64,000 nucleotides of DNA from Rhyacichthys aspro (Eukaryota; Chordata; Actinopteri; Gobiiformes; Rhyacichthyidae), in contig CM072152.1 in NCBI GenBank assembly GCA_036850595.1, positions 22,705,179 to 22,769,178 of the forward strand, written 5' to 3'. Positions 1-14,374 of the stretch are shown here, in pieces (positions within the stretch are counted from its first letter, which is position 1; every line of letters starts with the position of its first letter). Under the pieces are notes generated by a model. It searched no databases. It was given only the letters and a program-made list of their open reading frames with translations, and had not been told where the DNA came from. Made by a program: the position numbers and the translations under genes.

Positions 1-1832
1 TTTGTGATTATTGGTGACTAATGCCTTTTTGTTTACTGAAAATGCACAGCTTAATTTCCAACACTCTGCTCAAGTTGTTTACAGAAAGCGCTGAGTTTTA
101 TGACATTTATCCCCTTTTGAATTAAATTTTAGAATTTCAGATCAACCCAAAGAACTATAATAATGTCTCTACACAAACAAGTGACTGTATTATCTCTGAA
201 GTAAAGTCTGATGAGATCCACGTGAAGAGACAGACTTCTCGATAATGGTTTATTTTCTCATTTGCGGATCAGCATTTTCTTTGGATCACGAGGAAAGTAG
301 ACATAGAAAGGTATGTTTATCAAGAGTCTTCCAGAGAAATTTGGCAAGAATAATAAAATAATGAAATAATGAGAGAGTGCATTTGTGTGTTTTAAGTGGC
401 CACGTCTCCTGAACTGGACGTGTCTCAAGACATTTAAAGCAACGTGGATTAAAAACATAAGAGCTGAATTTTCTTTCTAATATAGTTATAATGTAGATGG
501 GAAGGAACTTTTAGCCCAAAAACACATGTTCTCCCTCTCATTTTAATAGCTCTTAGACATAAGGTGGTTAGAATCATGTCCAACTCACTGACACAGTACC
601 TCAGCTGGACAGAAAGATTTAAAAACCGTTCCTGTCCCGGGACAAGGACTGATTGTAAAAAGGGGTGCTCTTTACGACAATTAAATAGAGGGAGCAGAAA
701 TAGGCCAATCCACTGGACCCTAATAGAGTTGTAGTTGTACAAAATACACTAAAATGACCGTACTGTTTCAGAAAACATGTTTTTTTTCCCAAATTTGCCA
801 CTTGGATAGTCTCTACTTGTAAACAAATGGCGTCCGAGACTAAAAGATTCACCCTGAAGAGGTAGAAACAGAAAGATAACACACAAATAAAAGGTCAAGA
901 AGGTGCTCTTTTGTGTGGACAAGGCATAAGTTAATAAGTTATTTCTTTTCTTTACACTGATCTTTAGGTTTTGGAAATCAGTAGCAAAATCAGTAGTAAA
1001 AAAAATCTAAATACTCACATCGAGCACGTACCACAATTATATTAACGACAATGACCTAAAGACTCTTGACGGCTTGAATAATTATTAAAAACACAAACAG
1101 CACGTACCGAATTACCCCCAAAAACCAAACTGTGTCCAAAAGACGTCAGCGGTGAATAATCAGCGTCCATCTTGGAGAACTGGCAGCCTGTAAGTGTTTT
1201 TATATTTAAGTGTATATTTGATAAGTCTTTACTTGAGTCGTATTACACACAGTGATTGATTTTCACTCATTAAACCATTTGGCTCAAAGTATCAAATAAA
1301 ATCAAATTTAACCTCGGAGCTGCTCTTAATCAGTATTTAATAACATAATATCTTTGTTTGACTTGGCCCAAACGAGACGATCTAATCAAAACTCAGAGTG
1401 TAAAATTTTCTTGTACAAAATCTGAGGCTGGTTCCAGTTCAGCCAGATTTGATAAGTTTCTGTGAAGTGATCCAATATGGGACGAGTTTTTACAGCTGTT
1501 CTTATAAAGCTTTAAAGTGTGATATTCTCAGAGTTAAGCATTTTAAGTAACAATAGAAGGACTGTATATGTTTTATATTAATGCAGTAATGTTACAGATA
1601 TCCATTGACCTGGAAAAATAAACATTATAAACATACTACAGCCACTTTAGTAACTTTTCTTCCTTTTTCTGATTTTTGGTTTGAACTTCAGCAACTTGTC
1701 TTGATGTATTCTGCCAAAATACACCGAGCTGCTGCCATGTAATTAGATATTTGCATGTGCTGTATGTGCTGTTAAACAGGTGAAGCTTCTTGGGGTCAGT
1801 AAGTCATACTTTTAGAGCTGTTAATTATGTCA

Positions 1833-2160
1833 AAAGGCATATAAAGCATTAACAATAAGTGTTAACATATCACTTTTTAACCTCTTGTTATCGGTTATTA
1901 GAGCTAAAAATGACGGTTTATCAATTGGAGAATCCTAAATCAGGAAAAAATTACAATAAAAAAGGAAAAATACAAGAGAGCAAGGTTTTAACCAATAAAA
2001 GGCATTAATAATAAGTATTAACATATCACTTTTTAACCTCTTGTTATCGATTATTGGAGCTAAAAATGGCAGTTTGTCAATTGGAGAATCCTAAATCAGG
2101 CAAAAATGACAATAAAAAGGAAAAAAAAACATGAGACAGCAAGGTTTTCTCAAATAAAAC
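1833..2160. repeat. Tandem duplication, two units of about 165 bp
   Basis: Two adjacent copies share the segments 'aacatatcactttttaacc', 'tcttgttatcg' and 'ttggagaatcctaaatcagg'. The first copy begins near 1,833 and the second near 1,997. They differ by scattered substitutions and small indels, so the duplication is not very recent. There is no coding content. Confidence 0.8.
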
Positions 2161-4794
2161 ATGTCATATTCCTAGAAAAAAAGATGCTAAATGTGGTACA
2201 AAGCTAAAACAATACTAATACAAACTCAACTAACATCAAACTGAAGTTTAGAGCTTGTCTTAAACTTCTAGCTCTGAGTTCAGTGTCAGAACAATGTGAT
2301 CCCTCAATTATATCTTTTTTGCACTGTTTCTGTGAATAAGGAGACATAGTCAGTGCTGGAATAGATACTTTCTCTTTGTTATCGGTAGCATTAATGTTGA
2401 GAAGCCAATGCAAGAACTAAAGACCTCTCTCTATGTGAGCATCTGATTGGCCCAAAGCTTCTTGTTTGTAAGTAACATTTGTGGTAAGCTTTGATAAAAC
2501 TAGAAACCATCTTCTTCTTCTGTTGTTTATTGCAGCAGTTTATAGCTATACCTCTAGACACTCACGCTGCTACAAAGAAGGATTTAGTTATTTATTTATT
2601 CTAGTCAGTGGAAACATATCTACTGTGAATGTTTTCATAAAAGATGCGCTCCAACCCGTGACACTGAGGGAAAACGATGCTGGTGAGTGTTTTGGTGACC
2701 ATATTTTTAAACCATAAATTTAAAGTTTATGGCAAAAATGATGACAGCACAAAATAATGTCACCAGAAATCAATACAACATGAGAAAATTATGAAAAAAA
2801 AAGTGAAATTATTGCATTATTGTTAACATTCAAAGAAAACGTTTCTACCGTGTTTGACGGAAAATTCCTACAAGTTTACAAAACGCTGCATGTTCATTAC
2901 AGAGTACTTTTATTAGACAGTTGTATATTTCCTACAGCTTGTTTGTAAATCTCGAGTCTCTTTTTTGGGCTGAAAACAGATCAAACTGGAGAAGAAACAC
3001 TTAGCAATAGCTTTAAAAGACAATGCACTGTTTTAGCTTTATGAAATCAGGACATTGGGGACAGGAAGAGGGTAAAAGCGGGACATTTTAGTGTTTTTGT
3101 TGATATCTGGACATGGAACAGTGGCTTAAATTCGGGACTGTATCATCACCTTAATTATGTATAATGTAAAACTTATGTGCAAACCCTTTAATTGTTCTTA
3201 AAGAGAAATTCAGTTAAATTGACAATGCAATATTCCAAAAAACGTTACGTAAAAAGTGTGCTCCTAATGTTGTGTGAGAAAAAAATACAACAAAGTCACC
3301 AGGAGCGCCTTGAAAAGTCAAAATAAATGCACAAAACTTAAATGACATGTCTATCTCTATTTAGTATCTTTTTATGGACAACATCAATCTATTTTCACCT
3401 CCCTTCTGTCTTGAGCAATCACACAACACCCCAGCAACCCATTGTAGAGAGTTTCTATCTGTAAATACACACAGTGGGAGCCGAGGCAGGTCCCGGGGCA
3501 GCACTGGGAACGGGGCACTGGCTGTGGGTTTGTTTCTCGTCCAGCTGTTGTGCTGACAGCAGCGTTTCTCTGGGAAAAGCTCGCTGACAAATGAACCCAG
3601 TAAATATGGACATCCAACGGGAATCACAACAGCTGATTAGAGAGGAACGCTGCTGAGAGAGTGTGTGTGTGACAGAGGGGAAATATGTGGCCAATAAATG
3701 CACGAATAATCCAGGGAGCAATGTCTTAATGCATGGGACTGTATGGACTGGGCGCTGTGTTTAAATTAAGCATTTGTTTTCTTATACTCAGTGTAATCAG
3801 TGTTCATGAGGCCTTTGTATCTGGGTTTACTTAAGAGCTATTAAAAAGTCTCAACAATTTATGAAATAACCAGAGGGACACAAACCAGCAGCACACAGAA
3901 GTGCTCGTGCTTTTGTTCATAACGTAACACTTTTATAAATAAGTGATTTTACTTTACTTTTAATTGAATGCCATATTTTCTAATCAGTACTAACTTTTCA
4001 CAGTGTAAAGGAGACAAATACTGCTGCAAACTCACAAGTGATGCCTTTTATATAGCAATATAATATAAAGCAAAAAACAAAACAAATGTTTGAGTCGTTG
4101 AAGTTGTGTTTTAAAACAGAGCAGATCCTCTACTTTACAGAAAAACTACTGTATTTCTAGTGACTGTAGTAATAGCTGTGTAACCTGTTAGGGAGTCAAT
4201 TATAATACTAAAAAAAGAAAGAAAAAAAGCTGTAAATGTCAAATGTGTCAGATGGATTCAGGTACATTTCATTTTCTTAAAAGAGGGTCGTAGTTGTAGT
4301 AGTAGTAGTCGTAGTCCTGTCAGACAGTTACTATCTATATAAATATCACACCAGGTATTGATAAAGGGTTTATTACTGCAGTTTATTCCCTGTTGCTGTC
4401 AAAACATAAAACATGATTTGTTTTGGTTGATTTTTTGCTTTAATGCACTCCTTCAGTGAAAGTTAATGAGCAATTTCACTCCAGAAAATCCAGACACACT
4501 CAAGCACACTTCATGCTAAAAGCAGAATTTAAAACATTATTATTACTTCAGTCTGGCCCAGTTTTATGTCTCATTTCCTCAAAAACTTTCTCATCACGAC
4601 GACTTCCTCTTTTCTGTAACACTAACATGTTCCACAAAGAGTTTCACTTCTCTCACTTTTATCTCCTCTTTCTCAGTTTGAGCTAATCTTATCTCTTTTC
4701 TGCCTCTTTGTTCCTCTCCGAAAACTTCTCTGAAATGATTATTAATGGGTGACACATGTCCTGTCTCCAGACGTTTTGTACCACACACATTTAA

Positions 4795-4915
4795 CATGGA
4801 CTAAACCAGAATTAAACCACGGACAAAACCAGGACTGTACTGGGACTAAAACATGATTTAATGAAGAATAAATCCAGGACAAAACCAAGGACTAAACCCA
4901 GACTAGATGCACCAT
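4795..4915. repeat. Degenerate 'ggactaaaacca' short repeat
   Basis: Loose repetition of a 10-14 bp word of the type 'ggactaaaacca', including 'ggacaaaaccagg' and 'ggactaaaccc'. The same word family forms a longer array at about 62,520-62,940. Unit length varies, so this is a degenerate simple repeat rather than a clean minisatellite. Confidence 0.55.
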
Positions 4916-6904
4916 TAATGACATTGCTTTGTGGATTGTAAACAGATATTAGGAGCTGTATCATGCTATTTTTACTCATTTGCTGTTGGTCTTTGTGGCT
5001 TTTCAGTTTTTATTCCAGTGCAAAAAAGAAAAACGTGAATAGATAAAAGGGAAGTGATGTTAAATGTGTATAAATCTGAGCGATGCATTCACACAATTCA
5101 AGAGACAATCGCAGGATCAAATATCAGAGCTACAAGTTTAAACTGGGCTCTAAACTTTGGTGTGATGTAAAATATTAGTATTTATACTTTTTTAATTAAG
5201 AATGGGAAGGTGACCGAGTATGTGTGACTTGTGTGATATATTTAAATTTACACACTTTTACTCAATTGTATTGTGCTTCATTTAGTTCTCACCAAAACAG
5301 AGAAAGATCCATTTATTTTAGTCCGCTGCAAAAACCCAGGTCCAGCGAGCATCCACAGTGGACATTTTAAAATACAGACTAAACATTAAAATCAATGCCT
5401 TTCTTATGAATCACTAGGTGTCAGCCCACATTCAAATAAGACATTTCTGCTCTTCAGTGCTCCACATTTGCTCTTTGCTCATTTTATTATTTTGATCGAC
5501 AATATTCTATTCATTTTTTCCACTCACAGTAAAGTTCAAAGTAAAGTGACGAGTTTGTTGCTAATCTATGATCCTCTTTATGTTTCATCTGTGATTCACT
5601 TAAGGCTAAAAAAAAACCTAAAAATCAACCGTGCCAGAGTTCAGTAGGAAGTGCTCCGAGGTCTTTGAGCCTGTTTGGTGCGAACTGAGGTTTGTGTGGG
5701 AGCATTCACATTAATCCACATTTATCCAAGTGAACCAACCACATGTGAACAAACCCTTAATGTCTAACTGGAAACTACTAGGTTGTACCGCGAGATCCTT
5801 TTTAAACTCAGTGTTTGATGTGTCTGACAGAGGCCACAGTGTCGATAAGAGCCTGTAATCTGCTGCAGTGAGACAGACCTGGCTCTGACTTTAAACACTA
5901 GACACATGGGGCCTACTTCCATCAAGAGTCAGACTGATAACGCACAGTACAAAGGCTGACTTGTTAAAACTACACCTACATCGCTCAAAAATAATCCTGA
6001 TGATGACTCGAGCCTTTTTTGTGTCATAACCGTAAAAGGATTCTTTTAAATGATGTGTTTTAGTCAGTTTGATCCAAAATAGTTCTAGATGAGTGCATCC
6101 TCCTACAAGTTTCCTGATTTACTTTTTCCAGACAACCAGAACAAAACTTCAAAGTTACCTTCACTGTGGTTTAGTTTAATTGCTAAACTTAAAAAAATAG
6201 TCTGTGATGATTAATTTGACCATCACGTACCGCTCATAAATCAGTCTTGTTCTTTTCCCGAGAGCTTCCGAGTTCGAGCAGAGAGTCTGTGTTGGTTTAG
6301 ACTGAATGGGCTGATAATGGCTGTCATTAAGCTGTTATTAGTGCCGTCAGTGGGGTCTGCTCACAGCTTTTTGAAGTGCAGCTGTAAAGGATGATGGGCC
6401 TCACACCAGGTGTTTCTCACTCGGAGGTCGAGAGGTATCAGCTAATGCTCCTCACAAATGTTTCTCATTAGTCCAAGATGGCAACTACAGAGTAAAAATG
6501 ATGGTAAAGCAGCAAATGGAAGCAGTACTGGAAAGAGTTTTGTTTATACCATATTCTAAGGGAACTGTGGCTTATTTACATTTGTATTATTGGGCAAAAA
6601 AGACAAAAACAGAAACATTTTTTGCACTTAGTAAATGTTTTTTCTTTGGGTTGTCGATATAAAACATTCAAAAAGGCAAATACTGCTTGCCATAGTGATC
6701 TGTGTGCACGCATCTAACAAATTTTGTAAGCGTTAAATAGACATCTCACAAAAAAACCCTGCAATAATAAGAAAATATTAATGACGATACTGAACCATAC
6801 TGTATTAATCAAACACAGACTTTTGTACACACTTTTATTTGCTAACTATTTCTCTCTCGATCCATGATTAAGTTTAGCTGCTGCTGTCACACTCTGCTAC
6901 AGAT

Positions 6905-7095
6905 TTAAGATGGATTTTAACAGTTTTTAGATGGATTGGAACAGGTTTTAGTCAGACTTGAACAGGTATTAGTTGGATTTGAACATATTTTAGATGTATT
7001 TCAACAGGTTTTAGTTGAATTCGAACAGTGTGTAGATGGATTTGACCAGGTTTTAACTAGATTTGAACATTTTTTTGATGGATTTGACATGTTTG
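6905..7095 (+). repeat. 21-bp minisatellite, degenerate array
   Basis: About nine diverged units of the 21-bp word 'aggttttagttggatttgaac'. This is the oldest-looking of the arrays of this family in the window. Because 21 is a multiple of three, a short open frame appears here, but it is a by-product of the repeat. Confidence 0.75.
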
Positions 7096-9479
7096 TTCAA
7101 GGCTCTACAGTTCAGAGGGAACACATTTTGACTTTTTAATCCACGGAAGCAGGTGCTGTGTGTCTCTTTGTGCAGTGAGAGAACAAAATGATGAGCGCTT
7201 TTCTTATTCACAACTGTTTTATGACTTATTGTTGTATGTTTATGGGCTCTATCACTGATAACACCATTTTTATGACCAAAGAGTGGAAAACCTTGTGCTT
7301 GGAAACATTAACGATAAAATCTGAGTGTGGCATGGTCTCTGGTCTCCGTCTGTCCCGGCAGTTTCTGGTCTTTTTATCCACTTAATCTGCTCCAGTATAG
7401 TTTGATACAATATTGATCCAGAGCAACACAATTATTTCTGTGGCACTTGCTGTATCTGAGTGAAAATAAAGTCTTAATCTAAGTGCAAACAGTCACATGG
7501 TTTCGCTGACTGTCATTGTTTGTCCATTTTTCTGGTAAATCTTACAACCTTTTTATTGGATATCTGTAAATAATCAATTTGCCATCATAACCTTTACATA
7601 ATTTGCTGTATTATTTGTAATATTGTTTTCAAATTGTGTGTGGATTAACATGCATTTGTCTGTGAACCAGTTTACATAGAGTCACACAAGTCACACAGGT
7701 TTAAGATATTGAAATGATAGCGTTTTAAAGCCATTGTTGTTTCTCGGAGCCGAGGTTATCATCACAGCGACCTCTGACCACATCAAAGCCCCGAAAACCC
7801 GTAGCGGCGGCCGATAGCTGCGCTCAGATCAGAACCACGAGGTTTTCCTGTCCGTCTCCGAGGAGCAGCTCCATTTGAAGTCAGTCATTTGGCAGAAAAC
7901 TAAACAAGGCGCTTGTTAACTACCTCACTTACTGCTGTTTACAGAGAGACTCTCGCAAACCAACAAACCACAGAAGAGGCTGAGGCAGAACCACTGCAGC
8001 AACCACACAGCATCGGACGCTAAGCAGTTTTTGTTCTATTTCATCCAGGATTTCCCAGTTTGTCCCTGTCTTACCTATTCTCTTTGAGCAATAAAATGGT
8101 TTTAAATTCATTATTAATTATTAGAGTTGGACAGAAAAAGGATTAGGATGAATAACTAGGCTAAGAATGCTACATAAATCCCAACAATATTTTCAGATAT
8201 TTACGAAGCTAAGATCGTAAGAACATTTCTGAAACTATGAGAAGTTATTATGGGTGGATTTAGTCTAAATGACCAAAATGCAGCTGTTTTATGTCTTAAC
8301 TTATACACCCTATTGCAGCAAAGAAAGGTATGTTGTTCCTTTAGCCTCCATGCGTTCAGATTTGCCTTTATGCTTGTGTTTCTCATGCGGTCAGTAGAGC
8401 AGAGGAAGTCACAAATCAGATCTTAAAGCTGCAACATCAGTCGTGTTCAAACAGCAGCAAAGAAGATAAAAAAAAGAAGATAAAGGAAAATCTTCCGCGG
8501 CCGGTTTCACATCAGTGGGTTTCAAACTGCAGTGAAATCTGAAAAGCTACCATTTCACAGGCCTGGTAAATGTTTTTGAGTAGTTTTTTGTAGTTTAATT
8601 AACAGGCGCATGCTTTTAAATCAAAATGGCGGTGGAAAAAACAGTCACATTTGATTTTTGCATGCATCTATATCAAATTAATCTTTACAAAACAGGTGAA
8701 GGGTTGTTCATTCATGTTTTTCTTCTCTTTCAGGACCATATCTTTAATGTTTTATGGGTTCATGGTTGTTGTGATCGCGATAAAGATGTGGCTGTGTTTA
8801 GATTTTTTCTCAAGGTTAAAGTTAGAAAAGGAAAGATACGAGTGAATACAGAAAAAATCTAACTAAACTTATATGTGTTCAGTCTTTAACATGAGACATT
8901 CCCATAAAATAACCATTCATAGCCAAAGGTGTACATCTATAATCACCTGTATTACAGATAAATACATGAAAAGGGCTTATGTCACTGTCTGATCTGGTTT
9001 TGAAACAGTAATTATTTCTATTTTTGGGGGGGATTTGCAGAAATGATAAAACAGAAAAGAGTGACATAATTTCCCGGAGGCTGTTTTGGAGAAGATGAAC
9101 GTGACCAGATGAAACGGAGCAGTGACGAAGCTGCTGTGATGTTTCGGAGCCGGAGGGTGATTAGATACTGACGGCTGACCCCTTGTGAACCCCGGAGGTC
9201 AGAGGTGAGAGGTTAGTGCTCTGTCTTCTGTCGTTATGTTGAAGATCTCAGCTCTGCACATGACCCACGTCTCCTGTGAGGTTTAACGGCGTGGGTGGTA
9301 AAAACATCCTTCCACGCTCCTACATTCAGTCAATGTGAGATCATGGGCGGCTAAAACTATGGATTATTAATATTAACTCAACAGTGGCCTGCTCAACACA
9401 AACACAATAAATAAATAAATAAATCATCTATAAAAACAAAACTAAAAAAGAAAAACAAGACGTCATCTAGACTTTATTA

Positions 9480-9700
9480 TGAAGGATTTTTAAAAGATGA
9501 GAATTTTCAGTCCTGAACAAGAGCTTTGGCCAATCACAGCTCGCTTCCGGAAAAAGGAGCGCTCTCATTGGTCGAGACAGTTTGTCAATAAGGAAGTAAT
9601 GGCTGCCGATAAAACAGACGAGTGTATATTTAGCGTTGAATATGTATTTTTACAGAGACACAAAAGAGAACAACATAAACCGAGAAAAGGAAGCAAAGCA
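9480..9700 (+). repeat. Dispersed repeat module with CCAAT and ATTGG motifs, copy 1
   Basis: Shares with 12,925-13,140 the order 'gatgagaat', 'ccaatcacagctc', 'aaaaaggagcgctc', 'cattggtcga' and 'ttttacagaga'. The two copies are clearly homologous but substituted throughout. The paired CCAAT/ATTGG words resemble promoter CCAAT boxes, but no gene start can be tied to them. Confidence 0.6.
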
Positions 9701-12299
9701 AAACTGGGATAAATAAATATTGTCAATTTAATCACGCAATGTTTAACGAGGAGGAGATAATTGTTGATTTGACGCTGAAGACGGAGCTAAAAGTTCACAG
9801 TAAGCATTTTGCAGAGGAAAAGTTAGTCTGGTTTTACTATTTCAATAAAAGAAAAGCAGGAGAAGTCTGTAGGCGGCTGTTCGGGGTGAGTGGCGTCTGA
9901 GACAGGAACAACAAAAAGAAAATCAAGTTCACTTTAAGAAAGGAACAAGACATACATTCAGTAATTCTATAAGCTGTACTGTAGCTGTAATGAAGTAGTT
10001 ACAGCTGGTCTTTTCCAAATAGATCCTGAGTGAAAGTAAGGACACTATCAGGTCACATTAAGAGCGTTCACACCTGTCGTTAACGCTGGCCTCTTGAGTC
10101 AAACGTGAATCTCGGGATTGAACAGAGTCTTTTTCAGATTGTAGAGACACACTCGAGTCAAGCACCACTCAGAGTTTACACTTCACAGATTAAAACCTTC
10201 AGAAGGAAGTACCGTAGACCCTCTTTTAACTTGATTGTGACTCAAAAGAGAAGAGGACTCCCAGCGACTTTGGTGGGCAACAGAAATAATGAAATTCTCC
10301 CTCGCTCCATTAACACAGGAATGTATCTAACGGCTGTGACGTTTCAGCGGAAATCTGATCTCCAGCGTCAAACAAGGACTGGTTTTCACGCTTCAGAAAT
10401 GATCTATAATTATACACTTTATTGATTCGTACATGAACTGATCAGTCAAGGAGGGAGCATTCATTAATACCCAACTCTTATGTGATAAAAAAGGGCTGCT
10501 TTTTTGGATTGTTTGATTTAAACGTATTTATTTATTATTTATTAACAGGAAGTGTAACTTTTGAGCACCTGACTCATCCTTACAATGGAGTCTGACCTTT
10601 AAGTTTAGACGTCTCTTGTGATCATACGAGACTCTAGTCCAATGAACAAACACGGTTGACTCCTGTAATTTTAAAGGTTGTAATGCTTTTAATGGGACAG
10701 TAGCAAATGTAGACACAAACACATACAGTTTTGTAATAATAATATGCTATTTTTATGTTGTTTGTGCAAATGTGTTTATAAATTCACTGGACTTTCTTTT
10801 TATCTGTTTTTTCTTGAGCTTCATTGTACAAATTTAAATCCTTAGAAGTGCATTGTCAATATAAGTCCATTGGTTTGGCAAGTTTAGATTTTTCTTATTG
10901 TGAAATGCTTTGTGCTTGATCAACTTCCTTTGAAGACAAATAAACTCATCTCTATGTCCATGCCTTGTACGCCTGTGTAAATGTGATTTCTGTTTTAAAT
11001 TCCGAGCACTCTTTCTGTGTTTTTTTATTATTTGTACTATTATGTAATGTGTCCCTGTATGTTGCCTTTTTACTAATAAACAGTGATGTGTGACAGTGAC
11101 AGTGCCTTTTTACTGCTCCATCCTTTATAAGAGGCACACTGTCAAAAATGGCTGCTTTATTTTGCCATGTCACTGTTATCAAACTCTCTGTGTGTGTTCT
11201 CCATTTACTGACTTGTACTTTTTGGTTGTCAGCCGCCTGCAGGTCCTGATGGATTCACCGAACATTTAGAAACTAATGAAGGCGTCTGTAAACGGTGCAT
11301 TCCTGGGTTCAGAGTATGATGGATAAGGGCTGTGACTCCTCAAACAGTGGCATTAGTCACGCTGCTGTTCCCATTCTTCTGTAACATTTAAACGATATAA
11401 TGATGATGAATGTGAAGCCTCGGCGCTCACACTCCTTTAACCAGTGTTTTCTTTAGCCATAATCTGATTTCATGGATCAACATCACCTGCTGCAGCAAAA
11501 TCACTTCAATCTGTGTCAGCCTCTGAGCCGCCTCACTGTCACTGAGTGAAAAAGTCCAGCGGTCGCAGAAAAACTCAGGAAGATGTGTGATCTGCGTTCA
11601 TTAAGAGCTAATTCTACTCATCTGTCTCTGGACTGCAGCTGTGCACAAAATTAACCTGCAGATTTCTTTTTGGAAGAAGTGAATGTAACTAACACAGGAT
11701 TGAAGAGTTGACTGCGATTAGACATTTCAAAGACTTACAGCATTTTTTTAAGAGACAGCACAATCAAATCTGCTCCAAAGAACAAATGCCCTGGGACGAT
11801 CTTTGAGTTACACAAGCCTCTTTTTATGCCGTCCTTTTGAGCCCCTGGTGCTCCGTGTGAGTCATGGCAAAAAGACCAGACACGCATGAGGAAAATACAA
11901 CAGAAACAAAGTCAATTCATGAAATCAAAACCACAAAGCAGATACCTCATTTGCATAAACAAACACAAATGTGCTATCTCTGTTTTTGTGTGTTTACTGC
12001 AGATTTATGTGTACGCCTGTTACCTCTATTGCCCTGTTACTAACTCCTGTTGTGGGATAAAGACAGGACCAGCGTCTAAACAAGCCTCAAATAGTGGCAG
12101 AGCACCTTTTAGGACGAGGTAAGAAGTTCTGCACAAAAAAGGGAGCATAAAGTGGGTACGGAAAGCAGTGCTGTTAGCTTTATATTTTCAGCAAATCAAA
12201 CAAAAAAGCACCAATATAGACAATAAAAGAGCTTTAAAGACAGTGACGCTGACATTTTGGACAGTAAAGATCAATAGTTTGAGAGAGGAGTGAAAGTTT

Positions 12300-12830
12300 T
12301 TGTACAAATGGTAAATGGCAGCATTCATATAGCGCTTTTGTACCTAAATTGACACTTTTTCTTCAACTGTGTATTCATCCATTCACACACCCAGCATCAC
12401 AAGCATTAAAATCCTGCTAATTACCTGATTTTTTACTGTTGCATTTAGTTTCATTTCATTTCATCTTCTACCGCTTATCCCACTTTGTGGGGTCGCGGGT
12501 GGCTGGAGCCTATCCCAGCTGCTTTGGGCCTTAGGCGGGGTACACCCTGGACAGTGGCCAGTTCGTCGCAGGGCTGACACTTAGACGTACATTGACAGAC
12601 AACCATTCACTCTCACATTCATCCACTAGGGGCACTTTAGAGTCACCAATTCACCTATACATGCATGTCTTTGGACGGTGGGAGGAAGCCGGAGATCCCG
12701 GAGAGAACCCACGGTGACACGGGGAGGACATGCAGACTCCTCACAGAAAGACCAGAGTTAGACAATTCTACTCACGACCTTCTTGCTGTGAAGCGGGAGC
12801 GCTAACCACTCCGCTACCGTGCACCCCCTC
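12300..12830. repeat. Teleost interspersed repeats
   Basis: Positions 12,308-12,345 carry the word 'tggtaaatgg' followed by 'tatagcgctttt', a widespread fish repeat. From about 12,450 a second repeat starts with 'tctaccgcttatccc', continues with 'gggtcgcgggtggctggag' and 'aggcggggtacaccctgg', and ends in 'gctaaccactccgctaccgtg'. I recognise this as a common teleost interspersed element; its exact class I cannot fix by eye. A shorter copy in reverse orientation lies at about 62,150-62,345. Confidence 0.7.
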
Positions 12831-12924
12831 TGTTGCATTTAGTTTTTCAGTTAAATCACTAAAAGCTTATTGTAAAAGGGATCGTCTGTGAAAAAATGAG
12901 ACCTTAAGATGTGATCTAGTTTTT

Positions 12925-13140
12925 ATAATTAAAGATTTGAATAGATGAGAATGATCAGTCCACAGCAGGATTTTGTCCAATCACAGCTCACTTCAGGTAA
13001 AAAGGAGCGCTCCCATTGGTCGACACTGATGTCAACAACGAAGGAACAAGGAAATAATCCAAGGAAATGGGTTATTCTGTTGGAAATACGTCTTATTTTA
13101 CAGAGAAACAGCTCAAAAAAGATAAAATAGAGAAACAGTA
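12925..13140 (+). repeat. Dispersed repeat module with CCAAT and ATTGG motifs, copy 2
   Basis: Diverged copy of the module at 9,480-9,700. It keeps 'ccaatcacagctc', 'aaaaaggagcgctc' and 'cattggtcga' in the same order and spacing. No open frame is shared between the copies. Confidence 0.6.
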
Positions 13141-14374
13141 GCAAATTAAACACGGATAATTACAGGATCACTACAGTCTACTAACAGTAAACTCCAAAAA
13201 TAAAAGTTTCAGGTCAGCTCTAAACTTCAATTTAATGCAACGTATTAGTATTTTGTGGTGAAATATTGCTCCAGTTTTACTTGTTTTTAAATAAAAGAAG
13301 CAGGAAAGGTTACTACTCGACACTTTCTCATCTCAGATACTGACGACAGATGCTCACTTGCACCTTGGATATGAATTTAAATCTGATCTTTTAACCAGGA
13401 TTTAGGACATTTATGAATGAATCATTGGGCTGTAGTGTTGTCAGAGTTGGAAGGACAAGGCCTGAGGGAGCAGATGGATTTGGGAGATGCAGGTTTGTGC
13501 TCGTAAACATGGAAACATAGCAACAGTTACATACAACATTTTATCAACATATTTCATTATTAGCTGATCCCCTTTTTGCCAAACATCAAACATTTTTCCA
13601 CATTCTTTGTTGGTCCTAATACACCCAATACAAACTTTTAGAATGTTCTTGTATTTATTATGTCTTCCTTATGTCATCCATTTGTTGTACCTGTGATATC
13701 AGTATTTGGAAAAGCGAGCGACCATTCCTCCCTCGCTGTAGTTCAACTAAAGCCACACATGGAAGAATTATGGTTTGTTAAAGTAACACGAGGGAAAACA
13801 CTGGCTGTTGTTGTTCTGATTGAAACCAGCTGCCACTCACTCAGCCTCCTTAAATCACACAACAAGCCTCCATGAGCCGCTACGATCCAACATAACCTCA
13901 GAGCACATCTGTTGAACGAGTCGTTTCAATTCTGCGGAGCCTCTTTGACGTTTAACAGCGTTTGCGGATATTCGGCACACGTTTCGTTTTTTGGGTTCAC
14001 AGTTTTCAAGAGTTGTAGGGTTCAAAAACGCAACCAGAAAGGCACTGCTTAGCTTCATCGTGAGGCTGACAAATAGCCAACGAGCCAGTGTTGATATTTT
14101 AGGTCTTATGTACCAATAAATGCAGCCCAGTTCCCAGAGGAGACGTATTTGGGTCGACTTTGATGACATTTCACAAACCTTTCAACAACAGGCTCAGAGC
14201 CAGCGTTTTTGTGATTGCACTTAAAACTGTAAAGGGCCACATTTACTCAGCTGCACAATTCAACATGAGGGGCTAAATTGAGATCGTGAGCAGCCCATAG
14301 AGCAGGGGGCCACTTTTGATGAGAGGAAAATTTGGAAGGGCTGACAGTCTCTGATTTTATTCTGATTCCACAAG

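Noticed and set aside
11440..11620. Minus-strand segment with a Leu/Gln-rich frame resembling a coiled coil, considered as angiopoietin exon 2 or 3
   Set aside because: No family signature could be placed and the splice borders were not convincing; chance similarity is more likely.
13855..14169. 104-codon minus-strand frame, considered as an angiopoietin or transposase exon
   Set aside because: No coiled-coil or fibrinogen-like motif and no acceptor/donor in the right phase; no recognisable transposase motif either.
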